A stretch of 40,878 nt of DNA from DATFLS01 sp964413425 (lineage in GTDB: Bacteria; Fidelibacterota; JAANXI01), in contig CAYPST010000023.1 of NCBI GenBank assembly GCA_964413425.1, positions 1-40,878 of the forward strand, read 5' to 3'. The translations under genes were made by a program, and so were the position numbers. The notes under the pieces are model-generated. The model was given only the letters and a program-made list of their open reading frames with translations. It was not told the DNA's origin and searched no databases. This document shows, piece after piece, positions 31,901-39,489 of this stretch. How positions within the stretch are numbered: the first letter of the stretch is position 1; each line of letters opens with the position of its first letter.

Positions 31901-32431
31901 CTGCTGGACAACGAAAAGGGTTCTTCAGCGAAACTTCGGCGATTTACAGAAGTGATAAGCGAGCTGCACCAGGAAGGACACCGGGCGCTGGTGTTTTCCC
32001 AGTTTGTCGGATTCCTGCGGGAGATTGAAACAGAAGTTCGCCGGCAGGGATGGGGATATGAGTATCTGGACGGGCAAACCCGGGATCGACAACAGCGCAT
32101 TCATCGATTTCAAGAGGACGGCTCGGTTTCGCTGTTTCTCATCAGTTTGAAGGCGGGTGGTGAAGGACTGAATCTCACCGGGGCGGATTACGTGCTGCTG
32201 ATGGATCCCTGGTGGAATCCGGCAGCGGAAAAGCAGGCCATGGATCGCACCCATCGCATCGGACAGTCCGAGCATGTGTTTGTGTATCGGTTCATCTGTC
32301 CCGCCACCGTCGAGGAAAAAATACTGCGCCTCCAGCAGCGAAAACGGGATCTGGCTGAGAAATTAATAGCTGCAGAACCAGGGATATTCAAACAGCTGGA
32401 TCGAGATGACCTGCTGGCACTGTTTGAGTGA
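28994..32431 (+). CDS. SNF2-family helicase with SWIM zinc finger and N-terminal helix-hairpin-helix
   Basis: The 1145-aa protein starts with a helix-hairpin-helix segment like the RNA polymerase alpha C-terminal domain (LSSGTVTALAKSNICCLEDL, then LPGIGRKRCREIMEFL, residues 13-60). A SWIM zinc finger follows (CTCPAYTQW...GCKHI, about 155-172). The C-terminal half is a full SNF2 motor: ADDMGLGKTIQ, DESHTIRN, LTGTPVQN and DRTHRIGQ. Bacterial SWIM-SNF2 proteins are thought to remodel DNA-protein complexes, perhaps RNA polymerase. The alpha-CTD-like segment adds to that idea. It has a weak ribosome site. It shows no link to the defence helicase at 6577-9534. Confidence 0.93.
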   Translation: MYTRKNHDPILMRLSSGTVTALAKSNICCLEDLIRLEESDIKKLPGIGRKRCREIMEFLYRLPFDYTASESPPSNPEQDPKAGVHPAVQNYLAGYWYNDKYYHRGKTYFLNGAVSQVELKDETRQKYEAKVFGTRQYTVTLELKSETKLQAQCTCPAYTQWNYGSAGCKHIIASILKLAEQQRLARFHHEKVDNQSLRLLLHSLKAVKSGGKQRTPQALEYLLVQKEGEWDLYPKHIYPLLNINTRYARRNINPWEELKPADPTDRLILTYLRQMYLPSHHYPPRKNSNSLGDVLHLLREKPLYIKREKASSERIHFQDDPFEVVLHVGREHSDPKVTEKNTQGNLVLQFRLQNDTITKSLNEVEVLYADPCWVLYDTTVAQVGGSELARRFFLSASRDTITIQPDDLETFFQDIYPALQEGNIPIHLEANLTVEHTVTPTPRLYLRETSNRLLLSLRVAYDDCEIRHENQPEQLVLPNTATSRPNESPLMMVQRDLEQEHRWIEALKQTGLKSLDGFRTFTPEQTPLDWVIEQVPSLAKAEFEIYGQKQLKRYAPPKSLTSGSFRVSSGENWFDVEGTLDFEGEPVSLGDIHRVLIHDKPYVRLRDGSTGELPEDWLTRLKGMLHLFNPDKRRVRVPRIAAPMLEDLGEVSDDFHSDDSFQKYSERLRQFDRIEEVDPPGGFRGELRKYQQAGLSWLYFLYQYEFGGILADDMGLGKTIQVLALLQKVREETGGEPASLIVAPRSVIHNWQLETERFLPIDSIYIHHGPDRVQTPEKWPEANLAVTTYGTLRNDIPFLKEQHFDFVVLDESHTIRNPASRTFQAVRQLQATHRFCLTGTPVQNTTMDLWPQFEFLNPGILGGQRQFRDRWVKPLESQRNGSVERTLHRLVAPFILRRTKQKVAADLPPLTESLIECPMDHQQQNIYEKYRKVYRKVITNEINEKGVRESRFTVLEGLTRLRQICCSPNLLDNEKGSSAKLRRFTEVISELHQEGHRALVFSQFVGFLREIETEVRRQGWGYEYLDGQTRDRQQRIHRFQEDGSVSLFLISLKAGGEGLNLTGADYVLLMDPWWNPAAEKQAMDRTHRIGQSEHVFVYRFICPATVEEKILRLQQRKRDLAEKLIAAEPGIFKQLDRDDLLALFE

Positions 32432-32796
32432 TGCTGCGCACCACAACTATTCGAACATACTCTTGCATAGTCGCTGCAAGGATTCTGCATGTCAAAATTC
32501 TTCTTCTCCTTAATTAAGTACTTTGTCTGGTGTTCCAGGGGAACATTTCTGGATACGCCAAATTGCACAGAGTAGTCTTGTATCTGCCCTTTTCCGGTCT
32601 GGAAGTAGTGACCCGTTGGAAAACAATCAGCACCTCACTTTGAGTTTCCATTTGAATCTGAGCCAGCGGTCTCCCACATTAGAGTTGAAAAAAGTGGAAC
32701 ATTGAACAATCGAAAAAATATTTCAGCGTGTACGACATATCCTTTGAGCGAATGAAATTTGTCGGGAAGACCACGAGATAGGGACAGGAGAAAGGC
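32432..32796. other. Gap between SWIM-SNF2 and DHH phosphoesterase genes
   Basis: No gene, remnant or clear terminator is visible. A short GTTCC-AGG-GGAAC palindrome lies in the middle. The ribosome site of the DHH gene (CAGGAGAAAGGC) is at the right end. Confidence 0.5.
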
Positions 32797-33876
32797 ATGG
32801 ATATCCAGGAGAGATTCAATCGATTCAAACAGGTGGTGGAACAGACCAAGGGCGAGGAAATTGCGATCATCATCGCCCAGATCGATCCGGATGCGCTGGC
32901 CTCGGCCTTTGGCCTCGCGTATCTCATCAATGCTATCCGGCAGCGGGAGAATGAAATACAGATCTATTACTGCGGCGAAATTGGTCATCCCCAGAATCGC
33001 ACTATCATTAATAAGTACGACTTGAAGCGGAGAATGCGCCCCATTGAGGAATTTTCAGCGAAGACCCGATATACCGCGCTGGTGGATTCATCTTCCATTG
33101 ATGACGGCCGGATTCCCGGAGATCGTGACCTGGACCTGATCATCGTCATCGATCATCACCGGGAAAGCGCGTTGCCGGAAGGGGACGAGGCTTTTTACTG
33201 GATTGAAGATGTCGGATCGGCCAGTACCCTGGTGGCCGAGCTCCTGGAGGCGCTGGGAGTGGAATTCAGCGGAGATTCCGCCTTTATTTCTACCCTCATC
33301 GCCATGGGGGTCTATACGGATACCAAGGCACTGGTCAGCGGATCGTCCCGGGACAGACACGCCTACGGATATGCGACCAAAGCCACCAGTGCAGTCGAAT
33401 TCGCCCAGTTGATTGAATACCCGTTTCCGGAAAGTCACTATGACAACCTGGAAAAAGCCCTGCGGCGAAGGAAACGGGTCGGCTCAAGGTTGCTCACCAA
33501 TATCGGCAAAACTCCACCGGAGGACAGGGATGACATTTCCTCCATCGCCGATTATCTTCTGCGAATGGAAGGGATTTCGCTGGTGGTTGTGTGGGCGATC
33601 ATCGGCGACGATGTACGTATCAGTGCCCGAAGCACAGATCTCAGCACCCCCCTGGCGGAGTTTATGCGAGAAAAGTTCGGCCCGGATTCCGGGGCCAAGC
33701 TCGACCCGGCCGGCCGGGGTGAAGGCGGCGCTCAGATTGATCTGGATCTCGGTTTCTGGATGAGCGAAGCCAACCTGGATATCGTGGAAAAGATGGTGGA
33801 ACAGCGCCTGGAGCAAATCATGTTCGGCGGCGAAAAGTTCCCGAGCCAGGAGGCTGAGGAACAGGCCGAAAGCTAG
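32797..33876 (+). CDS. DHH-family phosphoesterase
   Basis: The 359-aa protein has the DHH signature VIDHHR at 118-122 and motif II aspartate in LVDSSS (D97). Motif I is AQIDPDALASAF at 27-38, where the usual histidine is glutamine (Q28). The DHHA1 part has GRGEGGAQIDLDLGF near 307-322 in place of a GGGH motif, as in one NrnA-like branch. Such enzymes degrade short RNA oligonucleotides or cyclic dinucleotide products using Mn. A good ribosome site (AGGAGAAAGGC) supports ATG 32797. The Q28 substitution may alter metal binding. It could also be a family norm in this lineage. Confidence 0.9.
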   Translation: MDIQERFNRFKQVVEQTKGEEIAIIIAQIDPDALASAFGLAYLINAIRQRENEIQIYYCGEIGHPQNRTIINKYDLKRRMRPIEEFSAKTRYTALVDSSSIDDGRIPGDRDLDLIIVIDHHRESALPEGDEAFYWIEDVGSASTLVAELLEALGVEFSGDSAFISTLIAMGVYTDTKALVSGSSRDRHAYGYATKATSAVEFAQLIEYPFPESHYDNLEKALRRRKRVGSRLLTNIGKTPPEDRDDISSIADYLLRMEGISLVVVWAIIGDDVRISARSTDLSTPLAEFMREKFGPDSGAKLDPAGRGEGGAQIDLDLGFWMSEANLDIVEKMVEQRLEQIMFGGEKFPSQEAEEQAES

Positions 33877-33926
33877 CACTTATTTGCGCACATTGGGTTA
33901 GAAAGTTTCAAGAGTATCTGGTCTGA

Positions 33927-33946
33927 GGTATCGCTAGCAGCGATCC
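33927..33946. terminator. Weak hairpin between convergent DHH and phosphoketolase genes
   Basis: ATCGCT-AGC-AGCGAT (33930-33944) forms a perfect 6-bp stem, extended by GG/CC with a bulge. A T6 run begins about 10 bases later on the plus strand. The gap before the T-run makes it a poor intrinsic terminator. Its place between convergent genes is the main support. Confidence 0.35.
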
Positions 33947-33965
33947 AGCGGGAATTTTTTACCTA

Positions 33966-36362
33966 TTAGCCTTCGCCATAATACCGCCATTTCCACTCCC
34001 GGATCTCCGGCATATCCTCGCCCTCTTCCCGGATATAATGCCGGTGGTCGATGAGCTTATCTTTCATGAGTTCCTGGACGTAAGAACCAGTGTTCACCAG
34101 GCCTGGTACCCGATCGATTACGTCGATTACCAGATGAAACCTGTCCAGATCATTGCGTACGGCCATATCGAAATTCGTGGAGGTTGTGCCTTCCTCTTTG
34201 TATCCCCGGACGTGGAGGTTTTCGTGGTTCGTCCGACGGTAGGTGAGCCGGTGTATTAGCCAGGGATAGCCGTGATAGGCGAAGATTACCGGTTTGTCCG
34301 TGGTGAACAGGATATCGAACTCCTTGTCCGAAAGGCCGTGGGGATGTTCCTCCTCCTGTTGAAGCCGCATCAGATCCACCACATTCACCACCCGGATTTT
34401 TAATTCCGGGAAGTGCTTCCGCAATATGTCGGTTGCTGCCAGGGTTTCGAGTGTGGGAACGTCTCCGGCGCACGCCATGACCACATCCGGTTCCGTATTT
34501 TGGTCATTACAGGCCCACTCCAGCCGTCCGATCCCTTTGGTACAATGCCTGATGGCGCTGTCTATATCCATGAGTTGCAGTGCCGGCTTCTTGCCCGCGA
34601 CGATGACATTGACGTAGCCCTTGCTGCGCAGACAGTGGTCTGCGACTGAGAGCAGAGTATTGGCGTCCGGCGGGAGATAGACCCGGATGATATCCGGTTT
34701 TTTATTCACCACATGGTCGATGAATCCCGGATCCTGATGACTGAAACCATTATGATCCTGCTGCCACACATGTGAGGATAACAGGTAGTTCAGGGAAGCG
34801 ATGGGCTGACGCCACCCGATCTCCTGACTGACTTTCAGCCATTTCGCATGCTGATTGAACATAGAATCCACGATATGAATGAACGCTTCGTAGGAATTAA
34901 ACAGACCATGCCGCCCGGTCAGCAGATAGCCTTCCAGCCAGCCCTGGCAGGTGTGCTCGCTGAGGATTTCCATCACCCGCCCTTCCGGGGCAAGATTGCC
35001 ACCATCTTCATCTTCCGGGAGCAGATCGGCCAGCCAGGCCCGCCTGGTAACCTCGAAGACGGCACTCAACCGGTTGGAATCAGTCTCGTCCGGCCCAAAC
35101 AATCGAAATTGGTTCGGATTTTTTTTGATTACATCCCGCAGTAAGCGCCCCAGTTCCCGGGTTGCCTCGGCCTTCATTCTGCCAGGTTCAGGCACCTCAA
35201 GACCGTACTCCGTAAAATCAGGCATGCGTAAGTCTTTTCTCAGAAGGCCACCGTTGGTGTGGGGATTATCTCCCATCCGGCGTTTCCCTTCCGGGGCCAG
35301 TTCCTGTAACTCAGGACGAAAAGCCCCTTGCTCATCAAATAGTTCCTCAGGCCGGTAACTTCGCATCCACTCCTCTAACTGCCGCACATGATCCGGGTTG
35401 TGCTGCAGATCCGCCAGCGGGACCTGGTGGGAACGCCAGAATCCTTCGGTTACATGCCCGTCCACTTCTTTGGGGCCGGTCCAGCCCTTGGGAGTGCGCA
35501 GAATAATCATGGGCCACCGGGGACGTTGGACTTCACCGGTCGCTCGGGCTTCTTCCTGAATTGACCGGATATTCTCTATGACCGTGTCCAGCACGCCTGC
35601 CATATGTTGGTGCATCTCTTCGGGTTCAGAGCCCTCGACGAAATAGGGGGTGTATCCATAGCCTGTGAACATCTTTTCCAGTTCTTCCGAACTGATCCGG
35701 GCAAGCACAGTGGGATTGGCAATTTTGTAGCCGTTCAGATGTAAAATGGGAAGCACAGCCCCATCTATAGCCGGATGAAGAAATTTGTTCGAATGCCAGG
35801 CCGCGGCCAGTGGCCCCGTTTCGGCTTCGCCATCGCCCACCACACAGGTGGCGATCAGGTCAGGGTTATCAAAGACCGCCCCAAAACCATGAGCCAGGGA
35901 GTATCCCAGTTCCCCACCTTCATGGATAGAGCCTGGAGTTTCCGCTCCTACGTGGCTGGAAATCCCGCCCGGGAAGGAAAATTGGATGAACAGTTTCTTC
36001 AATCCTTCCTCATCCATTGAAATTTCCGGGTAATAGTCCGAATAGGTGCCCTCAAGGTAGGTGTTCGCAACCAGAGCGGGACCCCCGTGACCTGGTCCTG
36101 TGATAAAAATCATATTCAGATCGTCCCGCTTGATGACCCGGTTCAAATGGGCATAGATGAAGTTTAACCCCGGAGCGGTTCCCCAGTGTCCTAACAACCG
36201 GGGTTTGATGTGCTCTTTGGAGAGCGGTTCTTTCAATAGTGGATTGTCGTACAGATAAATCTGGCCCACGGAGAGATAATTGGCCGCTCGCCAGTAGGCA
36301 TGGATTTTTTCCAGGGCCTCCGCGGTTAAAGCACTGGTGTTGGTGTGGGAGTGAGTACTCAT
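33966..36362 (-). CDS. xfp: Phosphoketolase (xylulose-5-phosphate/fructose-6-phosphate)
   Basis: This 798-aa thiamine diphosphate enzyme has ITGPGHGGPALVANTYLEGT near 89-108, GDGEAETGPLAAAWHSNKF near 175, and HLNGYKIANPTVL near 209. The PRWPMIILRTPKGWTGP segment and a normal C-terminal end are present. It splits xylulose-5-phosphate or fructose-6-phosphate with phosphate, giving acetyl phosphate plus a shorter sugar phosphate. It is cytoplasmic. AAGGGG lies just before ATG 36362. Acetate kinase, the usual downstream partner, is not in the window. The nearby glucan phosphorylase could supply sugar phosphate. Confidence 0.96.
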   Translation of the reverse strand: MSTHSHTNTSALTAEALEKIHAYWRAANYLSVGQIYLYDNPLLKEPLSKEHIKPRLLGHWGTAPGLNFIYAHLNRVIKRDDLNMIFITGPGHGGPALVANTYLEGTYSDYYPEISMDEEGLKKLFIQFSFPGGISSHVGAETPGSIHEGGELGYSLAHGFGAVFDNPDLIATCVVGDGEAETGPLAAAWHSNKFLHPAIDGAVLPILHLNGYKIANPTVLARISSEELEKMFTGYGYTPYFVEGSEPEEMHQHMAGVLDTVIENIRSIQEEARATGEVQRPRWPMIILRTPKGWTGPKEVDGHVTEGFWRSHQVPLADLQHNPDHVRQLEEWMRSYRPEELFDEQGAFRPELQELAPEGKRRMGDNPHTNGGLLRKDLRMPDFTEYGLEVPEPGRMKAEATRELGRLLRDVIKKNPNQFRLFGPDETDSNRLSAVFEVTRRAWLADLLPEDEDGGNLAPEGRVMEILSEHTCQGWLEGYLLTGRHGLFNSYEAFIHIVDSMFNQHAKWLKVSQEIGWRQPIASLNYLLSSHVWQQDHNGFSHQDPGFIDHVVNKKPDIIRVYLPPDANTLLSVADHCLRSKGYVNVIVAGKKPALQLMDIDSAIRHCTKGIGRLEWACNDQNTEPDVVMACAGDVPTLETLAATDILRKHFPELKIRVVNVVDLMRLQQEEEHPHGLSDKEFDILFTTDKPVIFAYHGYPWLIHRLTYRRTNHENLHVRGYKEEGTTSTNFDMAVRNDLDRFHLVIDVIDRVPGLVNTGSYVQELMKDKLIDHRHYIREEGEDMPEIREWKWRYYGEG

Positions 36363-36568
36363 AGAAGCCCCTTCTGATCAGGAGTGTAATTATAGACCTC
36401 TTTTATGCAATTTAAAGGAAAGAGAGAATGATGCAAATATAAAAGAAATACCTGAATTCCGATATAGAACTTTGCACCTTCCCCAAATCGGTCTGACACC
36501 GCTTTTTTCACGCAATCTTGGCCTCCCTGACTATCGGCATAATCTTCCGGCAGTCTCACCCGATTCGA

Positions 36569-36784
36569 TTATTCCTGTCGTGCTTGGGACTGCCGATTGC
36601 GGAAGAAAGACACAGACAAGCCAAGAATAACTCCCACCAGGAACGTCAGAAACAGCAGCAGTGCCCGGGGCATCGCCAGGGTGAAGAATAAGACTTGCGT
36701 TTCCACCGTTGCGGTATTCTGAAGCACCACAATAAGTGCCAGAAGAGCCAGTACTATTAATGTGACTATTTTCCATATTTTCAT
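36569..36784 (-). CDS. LapA-like (DUF1049) small membrane protein
   Basis: The 71-aa protein has two membrane helices (about 5-22 and 38-60) joined by a short loop with the family's Q-N-T-x-x-V pattern (LQNTATVETQVLFF). A basic tail ends in FRNRQSQARQ. This matches LapA/DUF1049 proteins, which assist envelope assembly in some bacteria. The role here is not known. It lies between phosphoketolase and glucan phosphorylase genes on the same strand, with 206 bp before the phosphoketolase start. Confidence 0.8.
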   Translation of the reverse strand: MKIWKIVTLIVLALLALIVVLQNTATVETQVLFFTLAMPRALLLFLTFLVGVILGLSVSFFRNRQSQARQE

Positions 36785-36842
36785 TGGGTTTCAGCCTCCA
36801 TTCTGCATTGTACAGGTATTAGATGTTCGATAATCAACTGAA

Positions 36843-37030
36843 TTATTCCAACTCTAATTCGATGTCACTGAGTTCAACCTGGCCGAACTCAGTCAACCGA
36901 AAGTAGAGCGGAAGCGTCCCGGAGAAGGGACCGGACCCATGCCCGCTGCCTTCCAGGTGATAATCGTGGGCTGGCGCATACGGTCCGCCCCCTTCCACCA
37001 GTATTCATGTTGATTGCCTTTCAGCGACAT
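36843..37030 (-). pseudogene. Small frameshifted gene directly behind glucan phosphorylase
   Basis: From ATG 37030 the frame reads MSLKGNQHEYWWKG and then loses sense. One frame over, the text continues GGPYAPAHDYHLEGSGHGSG and PFSGTLPLYFRLTEFGQVEL to TAA 36845-36843. The two parts join at a run of five G. Six G would restore one 60-residue reading frame. The family is not recognised. The G-run break may be a real mutation or a sequencing error. The first frame also lies in phase with the phosphorylase gene, just after its stop. Confidence 0.5.
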
Positions 37031-37054
37031 CCGTATATTTCCACATGATTCACT

Positions 37055-38746
37055 CTAAAAATACGCCCGGGCGATATATTCCTGCATCATGCGCTGGGTG
37101 TTAAAGAAGGATCCGTTCAGGGCAATGGCATGGCGCATGATGTCAGTATACCCGGATCGATTGTCATAATACATGGGCACAATAACTTCTTCCAATTTTG
37201 TATAGAGAGCATCGGCATCTTTTCTATCTTGATCATCTGCATCGGAAGATCCATCATTTGATCCCGCGATTGCCCAGCCGGTGACGCCTTCAATACATCC
37301 CTCAATCCACCACCCGTCCAGTATGCTCAATGAAGGTACGCCATTTATCGCTGCTTTCATACCACTGGTCCCGGAGGCTTCCAGTGGGGGGTCAGGCGTA
37401 TTTAACCAGAGGTCAGTTCCAGCAACCATCAATTGCGCTATTTCCATATCATAATTCGGTAAGTACGCGATCTGTACGTCCGGATGCAGGTTCTTCTGTG
37501 CCTCAAAAATATGCTGAATCAATCGTTTCCCTCCCTGGTCTCTGGGATGGGCTTTCCCGGCAAAAATGATTTGCAGGGAGCCGTATTTATGGACAAGCAT
37601 TTGCAATCGTTTCCTGTCTCGGATGAGGAGGGTCATCCGTTTGTATTCTGTTGCACGGCGCGCATATCCGATGGTGAATACGTCCAGATCCATTCCGGCA
37701 TTGGTTTCGCGATTCACATAGTGGAGCAATTTCTTTTTTACCTGCTGATGGGTCTCCCAGAGTTCCTCTTTCGGTATACTCAGGGCATAGCGTAAACTAA
37801 AAGAATCCTCCTGCCACCCGGGGATATATTGGTTGAATAATTGCTGTAATTCCGGAAGGGTCCAGCGTTCCACCTCGACCCCATTCGTAATGGATTCGAT
37901 GGGATAATCTGCAAACATCAACCTGGCCACTTCTTTATGTTTCTTGGCGACACCATTGATGTAATGACTGAGATTGAGGCCCAGGTAAGTCATATTATAC
38001 GCACCGTCATGAAACCACTGCTCATGGATCATGTTGGCAGTTTGGTCTCCTAATACCTGGTTTACCAACTCCGGGGTAAATTTGTCGTGGCCGGCCGCCA
38101 CCGGGGTATGGGTCGTAAAGACGCACTTGTTCCGAACATCTTCAATTTCCTTCCCGGACGGGGATATCTCGCCCCCGTCAGCGGCAGATTCGCGAAGCAG
38201 TTCCAGCGTGAGTAAACTGGCATGGCCTTCGTTCATGTGAAAGTTGCTGATATGGTGATACCCCAGCTCCCGGAGCATTCGAACACCCCCAATCCCGAGG
38301 ATGACTTCCTGGCATAATCGATAATACGATTCGCCGCCATATAAAAAATGCGTGAGCACGCGGTCATCCCCTGTGTTCTCCGGCAAGTCCGTATCCAGAA
38401 AATAAACAGGAACCACATGGTCACCATGGCCCGTTACATCATACCGCCACGCACGCACAGTCACCGAACGCTCTTCGATAGACACAGTCGTTCGCTCTGG
38501 CACTTCTTCAAGAAAATCGTCCACCGACCATTCCACCGAATCCTCTGATTGCCAGCCGGTCTCATCGAGTCTCTGGTAGAAATATCCTTTGCGATGCAGC
38601 AGAGATACGCCAACCATAGGCAGCCGGGCATTGGCAGCCGCCTGCACCGTATCTCCGGCTAACACTCCCAAGCCGCCGCTGTAAGTTGGCAGGCTGGATT
38701 CCAGCCCGATTTCCATGGTAAAATAGGCAATGCTTTCGCGGCTCAT
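37055..38746 (-). CDS. glgP: Short-type alpha-glucan (glycogen) phosphorylase
   Basis: The 563-aa GT35 enzyme has FTMEIGLESSLPTYSGGLGVLAG split across 8-30 and the NFHMNEGHA region near 168. The pyridoxal phosphate lysine lies in EASGTSGMKAAINGVPSLS (K near 468), followed by DGWWIEG. It releases glucose-1-phosphate from glycogen or maltodextrin with phosphate. The length fits the compact bacterial/archaeal branch, not the 800-residue form. GGAGGAGGGT precedes ATG 38746. Regulation by phosphorylation, as in animals, is not expected. Confidence 0.95.
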   Translation of the reverse strand: MSRESIAYFTMEIGLESSLPTYSGGLGVLAGDTVQAAANARLPMVGVSLLHRKGYFYQRLDETGWQSEDSVEWSVDDFLEEVPERTTVSIEERSVTVRAWRYDVTGHGDHVVPVYFLDTDLPENTGDDRVLTHFLYGGESYYRLCQEVILGIGGVRMLRELGYHHISNFHMNEGHASLLTLELLRESAADGGEISPSGKEIEDVRNKCVFTTHTPVAAGHDKFTPELVNQVLGDQTANMIHEQWFHDGAYNMTYLGLNLSHYINGVAKKHKEVARLMFADYPIESITNGVEVERWTLPELQQLFNQYIPGWQEDSFSLRYALSIPKEELWETHQQVKKKLLHYVNRETNAGMDLDVFTIGYARRATEYKRMTLLIRDRKRLQMLVHKYGSLQIIFAGKAHPRDQGGKRLIQHIFEAQKNLHPDVQIAYLPNYDMEIAQLMVAGTDLWLNTPDPPLEASGTSGMKAAINGVPSLSILDGWWIEGCIEGVTGWAIAGSNDGSSDADDQDRKDADALYTKLEEVIVPMYYDNRSGYTDIMRHAIALNGSFFNTQRMMQEYIARAYF

Positions 38747-39003
38747 ACCCTCCTCCTATATTGAGATTCCTTGAAGAATTCTGCCCATTAAATAAGTTCA
38801 TTCTGACAGGAGAGAATCATGAGAGGATGAGCACAAAGCGTCATTTGTCTCCACTCCGGGAATTTGTTCCGGAGGTTCTCCCGACGGCATTCCTTCAGTA
38901 GAAACAACCATTCTCCCACTTGAAATCCGATACATGGGGTATTTCCTGATCCGGTGCATTATTCGTGAAAGGGGCTTAATATGGTTGTTGATAATAACTA
39001 TAT

Positions 39004-39033
39004 CCCAAATTGAGCGATTTAGAAAACGCCTCG
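39004..39033 (+). repeat. Dispersed copy of the inverted-repeat family
   Basis: CCCAAATTGAGCGATTTA (39004-39021) runs into TTTAGAAAACGCCTCG (39018-39033). The first part equals 26897-26914. The second equals the core of the arms at 24014-24029 and 25417-25432 (inverted). The downstream AGAGAGGTTCGGGGC segment looks like a diverged arm. Confidence 0.65.
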
Positions 39034-39321
39034 AAGAGAGGTTCGGGGCAGCCCGGAGTGAGAGAAACCCCGGACACTCCACACCCTTTTAATGACTTTG
39101 CCGGCCAAAGGCCCTGTCTTTCGATCCGGCATTTGACGGGCTCCTGACGGGACTGAACAGTCTTAATAGTCATAGTTTTAATGCATACTGATACCCTGGG
39201 GCAACCCCCTGGGAATTCTCAAGTGAACATGTTTTGTTTCATAACCGTTGAAAAGTTAGGTAAAGATCTCCACATTATAAAGTTCGAAGATTAATAACAT
39301 TTCTTGCCAGGGAGGCTCACA

Positions 39322-39417
39322 ATGTTTGTATTCAGTGAAAGGTACACCCGACAGCAGGCGGCTGAACAGGCGCATCTGTACCGTATTAGATATATTTACT
39401 GCCGATCAAGCTCCTGA
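39322..39417 (+). CDS. Possible 31-aa peptide upstream of nhaA
   Basis: ATG 39322 follows GGGAGG by 6 bases and opens a 31-codon frame (MFVFSERYTRQQAAEQAHLY onward) ending in TGA. It lies 72 bp upstream of the chosen nhaA start. The ribosome site is the only support. It may be a leader peptide, a small protein or the start of a lost gene. Confidence 0.3.
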   Translation: MFVFSERYTRQQAAEQAHLYRIRYIYCRSSS

Positions 39418-39489
39418 GAGGGTGGAACATGAGCAGCTCATGTGAAAACTGACACCGAATAATTGGAAGATTGGCAGGCAAATAGAACC

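Larger units (their letters stand above)
38747..39489. other. Long gap between divergent glgP and nhaA genes
   Basis: Holds a dispersed repeat copy at 39004-39033 and a 31-codon frame at 39322-39417. A minus-strand frame (38798-38959) reads as a 53-residue polypeptide but lacks a ribosome site. I cannot recognise a lithium or sodium riboswitch (nhaA-I/II), though that would be a reasonable place for one. Confidence 0.5.

Noticed and set aside
36359..36559. Minus-strand frame between LapA-like and phosphoketolase genes
   Set aside because: No ribosome site, and its end overlaps the phosphoketolase start. It is probably the leader region.
38798..39082. Minus-strand open frame upstream of glgP
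   Set aside because: No ribosome site at any start, and the longer version runs through the dispersed repeat. The shorter 53-residue version remains possible but unsupported.
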